From contig CAMWQV010000131.1 of NCBI GenBank assembly GCA_947176425.1, forward strand, positions 1 to 6,261: a DNA stretch of 6,261 bases. Reading direction: 5' to 3'. The position numbers and the translations under genes are program-made. Shown here in pieces: positions 1-4,651 of this stretch. The stretch comes from an uncultured Clostridia bacterium (GTDB taxonomy: Bacteria; Bacillota; Clostridia; Oscillospirales; Oscillospiraceae). Under the pieces are notes generated by a model. That model was not told the origin of the DNA and did no database searches. It saw only the letters and a program-made list of their open reading frames with translations. Each line of letters starts with the position of its first letter. The first letter of the stretch is position 1.

Positions 1-34
1 TCTTCCGCGCACCAAAACTTTGTTTTCTTATTCA

Positions 35-706
35 TCATGATTCCGAATGTTCATGAATAAATAGTAGAAAATCACTGATATAAGCAAAGTCACATCCGGC
101 ATTTTGAGCAGTTAAAAAGTCTTTTTCTTCATCGCCGACAAATAATATCTCAGTTTCCTGTATTCCAAATACATCTGCTATGCGCCAAATTCCACATTTA
201 TTGGGTTTTCTTGCGCCGCATACTTGTGAAGATACGTATAAATCAAAATATGGAAGAATTTTTTCTATTGCAGGCTTAAATATATAGTCCGGCATTCCAT
301 TCGGCAGATCTGTCAAACAGGCTGTTTTCATTCCAAAAGCTCTGCATTTCTTTAATAATTCTATGGAATACCCATATATATTTGCCTTTAAGCTCAAACT
401 GTTAAAAAATAATTCTATTACTCTATTGATATCGGGTTTTTCTCCCCAGTTTGAGATCGCGTCACGAAATATAACCTCTGGGCTTATTTCATACTCTCTC
501 TTACTGATACGAGGGTTATATGATTTTAATATATTCACAGATTCCTGCAAATCGTTTTCTGACAAGTTTAGTCCCAGAATTTCGTTCAATTTTTCAAATG
601 CACAAATATAGTAATCGCTCCAATTCAGCGGCATTCCTTCATATTCCATTAAAGTTCCGCCTAAATCAAATACAATCGACTTTAACATCAGAACTTCAAC
701 GCTCAT
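35..706 (-). CDS. HAD-superfamily hydrolase (subfamily IA type), last gene of a three-gene operon
   Basis: A 223-aa cytosolic protein with the HAD motifs in order. Motif I is FDLGGT (nucleophile D14, T18), motif II is LTD (T132), the motif III lysine is in ARKPNK (K167), and motif IV is VGDEEKD (D192, D196). The helical stretch at about residues 20-110 between motifs I and II fits a C1 cap, as in subfamily IA phosphatases, so a small phosphorylated metabolite is the likely substrate; which one cannot be told. The second motif I aspartate, normally the general acid/base, is glycine here (G16), a variant I recall in many Firmicutes HADs but one that may lower or alter phosphatase activity. The first codons overlap the NUDIX stop by 11 bp (ATGAGCGTTGA), suggesting translational coupling. 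An internal ATG at 688 (MLKSIVFDLGGT) is an equally plausible start because HAD proteins usually begin a few residues before motif I. Neither start has a well-placed Shine-Dalgarno. Confidence 0.88.
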   Translation of the reverse strand: MSVEVLMLKSIVFDLGGTLMEYEGMPLNWSDYYICAFEKLNEILGLNLSENDLQESVNILKSYNPRISKREYEISPEVIFRDAISNWGEKPDINRVIELFFNSLSLKANIYGYSIELLKKCRAFGMKTACLTDLPNGMPDYIFKPAIEKILPYFDLYVSSQVCGARKPNKCGIWRIADVFGIQETEILFVGDEEKDFLTAQNAGCDFAYISDFLLFIHEHSES

Positions 707-1010
707 CGGTCAAAAAATGCTTAACCCCCTTATCTGGGGACAAATTAGAAGACGCGTCGCCATAAAAATAGTTTTCATGAACAAAGCCAAGCCGGTCTAT
801 CTCCATATGAACACCAGTTTCTTCATATACTTCCCGAATCACAGCCTCTTCCGCGCTCTCTCCGAACTTAATCCGTCCGCCGACAGAATACAAATACTCC
901 GGCCTGATTTTGTTTCCGGCCATAAGAATTTGTCCATCCCTCATAATGATTGCGCCAACGCGGAGATTGATGAGTCCATTGTCACAAGGGACGGTCATAT
1001 CTTTACTCAT
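696..1010 (-). CDS. NUDIX hydrolase, shortened (probable internal in-frame deletion)
   Basis: A 104-aa protein with a complete Nudix box at residues 45-67: G45, x5, E51, x7, then REVYEETGV (R59, E60, E63, E64, G66), which supplies the metal ligands for cleaving nucleoside-diphosphate-linked substrates. The N-terminal strand NLRVGAIIM and the SVGGRIKFGES lead-in are typical. NUDIX domains usually run 130-160 aa. Here the chain goes from FVHENYFYGDASSN almost straight into SPDKGVKHFLTDER. From memory, related Firmicutes proteins have roughly 50 more residues after GDASSN and end in a VKHF/VKHI-type tail, so the gene looks internally deleted rather than cut at its end. The second half of the Nudix fold would be missing, so activity is doubtful. 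The start ATG has AGGAG (1020-1024) at 9 nt spacing. It lies 29 bp after the methyltransferase stop and overlaps the HAD start by 11 bp. Confidence 0.85.
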   Translation of the reverse strand: MSKDMTVPCDNGLINLRVGAIIMRDGQILMAGNKIRPEYLYSVGGRIKFGESAEEAVIREVYEETGVHMEIDRLGFVHENYFYGDASSNLSPDKGVKHFLTDER

Positions 1011-1039
1011 AATGCTGATCTCCTAAAATCCCGTAAAAT

Positions 1040-1834
1040 TTATGGCTTTCTTGCAAGCTGCAAATCGATGGTATCAAATACGGTAATCGAATCACCATGA
1101 CGAAATATTGCATCTTCAATCTTTGAGAAAAATTTCTCTCTGATACTTTCTTCGATTGCGATATGGTCAGAATATGTTCCGAGCAGGGCCCGGTATTCCT
1201 TTGCCGAAAAAGTCCGTGTTCTATGAAACAGAGCATATTGGATATCCGCAAAACCATATTTTGCCGCAATATCTGCTCTTTGTACCGCTTGTTCCTGGGT
1301 ATATTCTTTAGGGATTTCCTGTTTCTTATGATAATATTGATAGTAATATTCCCCATAAATTCGATCGATTTCTTCAAAAAGCGGCACATTATCTTTGGCA
1401 CGGCAAGGGTGATTGGCAAACCGTGCAAACACGCCGCCGCTTTTCAACATAGAGAACACTTTTGTATATCCAATGCTCTCTGGAACCCAATGAAATGCCG
1501 AGGCGGAATAAACCAAATCATATGTATCATCTGAAAAATTTGTGTCCTCAAATCTGCCTGTTATGACAGAGAAATTAGGATATTCTTTAAACTTTTCCCG
1601 GCACAATTCAGAAAACTGCACGCCATATTCAACAGCAGTCAAATGACATTCTGTCTTCAGAAACGGCAATGTTGCCTGCCCGCCGCCGATTCCTACCTCT
1701 ACCGCATGGCAAGACGCATTCAGAGGAATATAATCGAAGATCATTTTATAAAGTTCATCCGTATACCCCGGACGAAACTTTTCATAGGTGGAAGCAACGG
1801 TATCAAATGTCCACTCCAATCCTTTAGCGGTCAT
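1040..1834 (-). CDS. Class I SAM-dependent methyltransferase
   Basis: A 264-aa soluble protein with a Rossmann-type methyltransferase core. Motif I is VEVGIGGGQAT (residues 45-55, SAM-binding glycine loop). The acidic residue at the end of strand 2 is in TAVEYG (E69). The motif II/III region is FEDTNFSDDTYDLVYSASAFHWV (about 95-117), with the HW pair common in Methyltransf_11/25 family members, followed by MLKSGGVFARF (129-139). The N-terminal FDTVASTYEKFRPGY is the usual lead-in of this family. The C-terminal half (about 140-264) should form the acceptor site, but the substrate is not predictable. The start has AGGAGG (1843-1848) at 8 nt spacing and a good promoter just upstream. It is the first gene of a methyltransferase-NUDIX-HAD operon; such cytosolic enzymes suggest small-molecule or nucleotide modification, which is only inference. 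Confidence 0.92.
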   Translation of the reverse strand: MTAKGLEWTFDTVASTYEKFRPGYTDELYKMIFDYIPLNASCHAVEVGIGGGQATLPFLKTECHLTAVEYGVQFSELCREKFKEYPNFSVITGRFEDTNFSDDTYDLVYSASAFHWVPESIGYTKVFSMLKSGGVFARFANHPCRAKDNVPLFEEIDRIYGEYYYQYYHKKQEIPKEYTQEQAVQRADIAAKYGFADIQYALFHRTRTFSAKEYRALLGTYSDHIAIEESIREKFFSKIEDAIFRHGDSITVFDTIDLQLARKP

Positions 1835-1842
1835 TGTACGAT

Positions 1843-1848
1843 CCTCCT
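1843..1848 (-). promoter_or_regulatory. Ribosome binding site of the methyltransferase gene
   Basis: AGGAGG on the minus strand, 8 nt upstream of the ATG at 1834, a full Shine-Dalgarno that fixes the start of the first gene in the operon. Confidence 0.75.
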
Positions 1849-1866
1849 ATAAAATCTGATTTGGAT

Positions 1867-1895
1867 AGTATAGCACAACAGTACGGCTAAATCAA
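1867..1895 (-). promoter_or_regulatory. Sigma-A-type promoter of the methyltransferase operon
   Basis: On the minus strand, TTGATT (1890-1895) and TATACT (1867-1872) are separated by exactly 17 bp. A TG one base upstream of the -10 box makes it an extended -10. The predicted transcript would start near 1860, about 25 nt before the methyltransferase ATG. No experimental support. Confidence 0.7.
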
Positions 1896-1914
1896 CCAGC
1901 CAGATTCCATATAA

Positions 1915-1968
1915 AATCCCAGTACAAATATACAGCGGTTTGTCAGCTTGTACATTTACACTGGGATT
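1915..1968 (-). terminator. Long hairpin terminator after the XRE-REC gene
   Basis: Two 20-nt arms (1915-1934 and 1949-1968) flank a 14-nt loop. Read as minus-strand RNA, all 20 positions pair, 17 as Watson-Crick and 3 as G-U. Read as plus-strand RNA, the same three positions are A-C mismatches. The strand bias says it works for leftward transcription. It starts 11 nt after the XRE-REC stop codon and is followed on the minus strand by a short T run (TTTT, then ATAT), so a Rho-independent terminator is the simplest reading. It isolates the XRE-REC transcript from the methyltransferase promoter just downstream. The stem is longer than a usual terminator and the U tract is short, so termination may be partial. 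Confidence 0.65.
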
Positions 1969-1979
1969 AAAATTCCATT

Positions 1980-2531
1980 TTATAGCCTGTTCAAAGCGAC
2001 AGTAATATGTTCCGGTAAAAACGGCTTTGTGACATAGGCATCAGCTCCGTAAGAAATGGCGGCCTGCGTTGCTTCCGGAGTATTGTCTGCTGTGACCATG
2101 ATGATTTTTGTGGATAAGTGCTGTTCTTTTATCTCTTTTAACAGGTCCAGTCCGTTATCCTCGCCGAGATGGATATCCAGAAACAGGATGTCAGGAATGC
2201 TTTGTTCTAATAAGTTATGGAGCCGTGCCGCGTTTTCAGCCATGCCGGTACACTGATAGCCCTCTTTTTCTAACAGCTCCCGCAGCGTATCCCGCATGAA
2301 CGGAACATCGTCACAGACCATGAACGTACTTTGATTTTTGCGTCCCAGCAGTTCGTCGGCAGAGACCCGGAAATAATCGGCGAGGCTGCAAAGCATCAGA
2401 ATGTCCGGCAATGTAATACTGTTTTCCCATTTGCTTACCGCCCCCACAGTTACGCCCATCTCCGCGGCTAATGTCTCCTGTGTTATGCCCTGTTTTTTGC
2501 GTAATGCCTGAATCTGCGTCCCTATTTTCAT
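1980..2531 (-). CDS. XRE-type HTH / receiver (REC) domain fusion regulator
   Basis: A 183-aa protein with two domains. Residues 1-60 are an XRE/HTH_3 DNA-binding domain (IGTQIQALRKKQGITQETLA, then VGAVSKWENSITLPD, the classic recognition-helix region). Residues 68-183 are a CheY-like receiver with all expected residues: acid pair D74/D75 (MVCDDV), phosphoacceptor D119 (DILFLDIHLG), T147 (IIMVTAD) and K169 (YVTKPF). It can therefore be expected to accept phosphate from a histidine kinase, none of which is in the window. The order is unusual, since response regulators normally carry REC first and an OmpR- or NarL-type output domain last. The start is set at ATG 2531 because AAGGAG (2541-2546) lies 9 nt upstream and the HTH begins at once. 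A longer reading to 2660 adds 43 residues that run through the promoter and look non-coding. It is divergent from the Septu-like ATPase gene and shares its symmetric promoter region, so it is the prime candidate to regulate that pair. Confidence 0.9.
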   Translation of the reverse strand: MKIGTQIQALRKKQGITQETLAAEMGVTVGAVSKWENSITLPDILMLCSLADYFRVSADELLGRKNQSTFMVCDDVPFMRDTLRELLEKEGYQCTGMAENAARLHNLLEQSIPDILFLDIHLGEDNGLDLLKEIKEQHLSTKIIMVTADNTPEATQAAISYGADAYVTKPFLPEHITVALNRL

Positions 2532-2573
2532 AATATAGTTCTCCTTTCTGTTGTATGTTGTGCCGGTGCCATT

Positions 2574-2602
2574 ATCATATATAAAATGCGCGCAAAAATC
2601 AA
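2574..2602 (-). promoter_or_regulatory. Promoter of the XRE-REC gene
   Basis: On the minus strand, TTGATT (2597-2602) and TATGAT (2574-2579) are separated by 17 bp and sit about 43 nt upstream of the start codon. A nearby GATAAT could serve as an alternative -10. The -35 lies within an 11-bp arm repeated in inverted form at the divergent promoter. Confidence 0.6.
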
Positions 2603-2668
2603 TGGCGCGGTTTTCAAGAAAATTTTCCTGCCAGGAAAACGGCAAACAGCCAATTTGCATTGATTTTT
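2594..2668. repeat. 11-bp inverted repeat carrying both divergent -35 boxes
   Basis: AAAAATCAATG at 2594-2604 is the exact reverse complement of CATTGATTTTT at 2658-2668. Each arm contains one TTGATT -35 hexamer. The repeat is centred on 2631, the same base as the 17-bp palindrome, while the DNA between the arms and the palindrome (2605-2622 and 2640-2657) is not symmetric. Confidence 0.7.
2623..2639. promoter_or_regulatory. Candidate operator: perfect 17-bp palindrome midway between divergent promoters
   Basis: TTTTCCTG-C-CAGGAAAA is a perfect dyad with 8-bp arms around a single central base at 2631. It is immediately preceded by a second, smaller dyad TTTTC-AA-GAAAA (2611-2622) with a similar half-site. 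It lies outside both core promoters, 20 bp from each -35 box, a position suited to an activator or to a repressor controlling both directions. Binding by the adjacent XRE-REC protein is inferred from proximity and dimer-type symmetry only. Confidence 0.55.
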
Positions 2669-2688
2669 TGTTCTGAGCGGTTTATAAT
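2660..2688 (+). promoter_or_regulatory. Promoter of the Septu-like operon
   Basis: TTGATT (2660-2665), a 17-bp spacer and a consensus TATAAT (2683-2688) give a strong sigma-A-type promoter. The predicted start of transcription near 2695 leaves a leader of about 20 nt before the ATPase ATG, with GGGAGG (2705-2710) as ribosome binding site. The leader is too short for a riboswitch or for a retron msr-msd RNA. Confidence 0.7.
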
Positions 2689-2716
2689 ACACTTAATAAA
2701 ACGCGGGAGGAAATTT

Positions 2717-3952
2717 ATGGAACCAACTTTTTTGACTGCCATCCATATCTGCAAAGTCCGTCATTTGCAAAGTATTGATATTCCTCTGTCCAATACTAGC
2801 CGCAAAAACTTAATTTTTACAGGTAAAAACGGAAGCGGAAAAACCAGCGTTCTGAATGCTGTCATTTCTCATTTGAACTATGTTTTGTCTGATGGTTACT
2901 TTTCAGAGAAGCGGTGCAAAGAACTGATACAATATTATACAGCAAACATACAACGTGCAGATGATACAGAAGAGGGAAAGAGCATAAAAGACAGCGAAAA
3001 AAGACAACAGAAAATATGGCAGGAAAAATATCGTTTCTATTCTGATGGCGCTGTTCCGGAATACACATCGCTTGAAACTTTGCGGGAACGTTATTTTGCG
3101 GGACAGTTTATCATTGCACGTTTTGAAGACAACCGCAGTATCCAGGTTAATATCTCAGACAATATAGAAAAAGTAAATTTGAAGTCTGTTTATACGATTC
3201 AAGATGACCCTTCTCGTGAACTGGCAAAATATTTAGTGAATTTAAAAACGACCCAAGCCTTCGCAGAAACGGAAGGCAGCTTGCAGCGTTCGCAGGAAAT
3301 AAAAGATTGGTTTCAACGGTTTGAAAGCATTTTGCGCAGGATTTATAATGACGGTTCCCTTAAACTGAAATTTAATATCGAGAACTTTCGATTTACAATT
3401 CATGTGGATAATCGGGAGCCTTTTGATTTTAACACAATGTCTATGGGATATGCGGCTGTTTTCAATATTATTGGAGACCTCATTATGCGTATGGAATCCC
3501 AGCACAATTACAATTTAGAAGGGATCGTCCTGATTGATGAAATTGAGACGCATCTCCACGTAGAACTGCAAAAACAGATTGTTCCCATTTTGACAGAGTT
3601 GTTTCCTAATATCCAGTTTATTATGACCACGCACTCTCCCTTTGTTTTGAACTCCGCACCAAATACGGTCATTTATGATCTTGAAAACCGCATACTGGTT
3701 GAAAACGGTCTGACCAACCTCCCCTATGAAGGAATCGTTGAAGGCTACTTTGGCGCGGACCTTCTTTCTCAGGAACTGCGGGAGAAGTATGAACGGTATC
3801 GTGAACTTGTGCAGAGACCTGATTTAAAGGACGGGGATTTTGCGGAAGCTGCCGAGCTGGAGATGTATCTGGATGAGGTACCTGACTATCTTGCCCTGAA
3901 TTTTTCCGCCGAGTACAGCCGCCTCAAACTGGAATTTGCGGCCAGGGGGTAA
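2717..3952 (+). CDS. ptuA: Septu-like AAA/ABC-type ATPase (PtuA-like)
   Basis: A 411-aa ATPase of the AAA_15/AAA_21 (SMC/OLD-like ABC) type. Walker A is FTGKNGSGKTS (residues 34-44; K42, T43). An ABC-signature-like stretch FNTMSMGYAAVF lies at 238-249. Walker B is GIVLIDEIETHLH (269-281; D274, E275), and the switch histidine is in TTHSPFVLNS (H306). Between Walker A and the signature lies a long charged helical insertion (about 60-215), as in SMC-like ATPases. No TOPRIM nuclease domain follows; the C-terminal 70 residues are acidic and helical. The HNH nuclease gene 5 bp downstream gives the ATPase-plus-HNH pairing of Septu anti-phage systems, in which PtuA is known to complex with and regulate the PtuB nuclease. 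The start is ATG 2717 with GGGAGG at 6 nt; an in-frame ATG at 2660 lies in the promoter and is rejected. The PtuA name rests on architecture and partner rather than a sequence search. Confidence 0.85.
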   Translation: MEPTFLTAIHICKVRHLQSIDIPLSNTSRKNLIFTGKNGSGKTSVLNAVISHLNYVLSDGYFSEKRCKELIQYYTANIQRADDTEEGKSIKDSEKRQQKIWQEKYRFYSDGAVPEYTSLETLRERYFAGQFIIARFEDNRSIQVNISDNIEKVNLKSVYTIQDDPSRELAKYLVNLKTTQAFAETEGSLQRSQEIKDWFQRFESILRRIYNDGSLKLKFNIENFRFTIHVDNREPFDFNTMSMGYAAVFNIIGDLIMRMESQHNYNLEGIVLIDEIETHLHVELQKQIVPILTELFPNIQFIMTTHSPFVLNSAPNTVIYDLENRILVENGLTNLPYEGIVEGYFGADLLSQELREKYERYRELVQRPDLKDGDFAEAAELEMYLDEVPDYLALNFSAEYSRLKLEFAARG

Positions 3953-3957
3953 AGCTG

Positions 3958-4593
3958 ATGGTCAAAATAGAGAGAACGCCGGCACAGCCCGCTTCATTAG
4001 CAAAGAAAATCAGCTATAGAGAGCCGGATGTGATTCGCCAGCTTAATGAGGATTTTCACGGAAAATGCTACCTATGTGAAATTGATAAACTGCAAAGCGC
4101 AGAAGTGGAACACTTGCAGCCGCACGGCGGCGGCGAATATCTGAAATATAAATGGGATAATCTTTTTTTGAGCTGCGCGCACTGCAATTCAGTCAAAAAC
4201 CAGAAGAAATACGACGGAAAAATTCTTGACTGCTGTAAAACAGACCCTGAAGCGGTGCTGGAACAAATACTGACCGAGGGTCACATATGCGTTAGAAATC
4301 TCGTTGACACACCTGAAGCGAGACAAACGGCCAAACTTCTGACAGAATGCTTTGAGAAAACAAATACAGGAATACGAATCATCGAATGTCAGACCAGAAT
4401 CAATGCGCTGAACGGAACCATGAATCTACTATACAAGGCGTTGGAAAAATACCGGCAAAATCCGGCAGGTCATAATCTGTGCGTCTTGCGCGGGATGCTC
4501 AGCCGTACATATAAATTTGCTGGTTTTACCCGTACTTATGTACGAATGCATCTGGCAGACTATCCAGGCCTGGCCGAATATGTCCAGTTATAG
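3958..4593 (+). CDS. ptuB: Cys4 HNH endonuclease (PtuB-like, TIGR02646-type)
   Basis: A 211-aa protein with an HNH nuclease core framed by a zinc-binding Cys4 set: C37-x2-C40 (GKCYLCEI) and C73-x2-C76 (LSCAHCNSVKN). Between them are EVEHLQPH (H52 as the likely first catalytic histidine, H56) and KWDNLFL (N68, the central N). N77, K80 and N81 complete the CN-x2-KN signature. The C-terminal half (about 95-211) is helical and ends in a FAGFTRTYVR segment, resembling what I recall of the HNH family found beside Septu and retron Ec78-type ATPases. It would act as the DNA- or nucleic-acid-cutting effector held in check by the ATPase partner. AGGGGG (3944-3949), inside the end of the ATPase gene, lies 8 nt before the ATG, so the two genes are translationally linked. 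The reading frame is intact with no missing key residue. Exact target and trigger are unknown. Confidence 0.87.
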   Translation: MVKIERTPAQPASLAKKISYREPDVIRQLNEDFHGKCYLCEIDKLQSAEVEHLQPHGGGEYLKYKWDNLFLSCAHCNSVKNQKKYDGKILDCCKTDPEAVLEQILTEGHICVRNLVDTPEARQTAKLLTECFEKTNTGIRIIECQTRINALNGTMNLLYKALEKYRQNPAGHNLCVLRGMLSRTYKFAGFTRTYVRMHLADYPGLAEYVQL

Positions 4594-4613
4594 GGGTGTT
4601 GCGCTTATATAAA

Positions 4614-4643
4614 AGTGGAGACAGCAACGCAGCTGCCTCCACT
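4614..4643. terminator. Bidirectional terminator between convergent genes
   Basis: A 12-bp stem (4614-4625 with 4632-4643) with a 6-nt loop. On the plus strand it starts 21 nt after the HNH stop and is followed by a T-rich tail (CTTATTCTTTATTTT), ending the Septu-like operon; it carries one A-C mismatch in this direction. On the minus strand that position becomes a G-U pair and the stem is followed by TTTTATAT, so it can also end the wecB-downstream transcript, whose last gene stops at 4652. Confidence 0.8.
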
Positions 4644-4651
4644 CTTATTCT

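Noticed and set aside
1..34. Possible start or terminator of a further gene at the left edge
   Set aside because: Only a weak AAAAC-AAA-GTTTT inverted repeat without a T tail is seen; 34 bases are too few to support a feature.
725..739. Short hairpin CCCC-AGATAA-GGGG on the minus strand near the end of the NUDIX gene, with a T run downstream
   Set aside because: The stem is only four pairs and the T6 run is separated from it by several bases, so a terminator or attenuator is not supported.
1003..1428. A 141-aa minus-strand reading frame overlapping the methyltransferase
   Set aside because: It is an alternative frame of the well-supported methyltransferase gene and shows no recognisable motif.
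2532..2660. N-terminal extension of the XRE-REC reading frame up to an ATG at 2660
   Set aside because: The added 43 residues run through the promoter and palindrome, have no domain character, and the internal ATG at 2531 has a well-spaced AAGGAG.
2660..2716. Upstream ATG at 2660 as the start of the ATPase
   Set aside because: It overlaps the -35 box and -10 box of the likely promoter and has no ribosome binding site, while ATG 2717 has GGGAGG at 6 nt.
2689..2716. Retron msr-msd RNA upstream of the ATPase
   Set aside because: The leader is only about 20 nt and there is no reverse transcriptase gene in the window.
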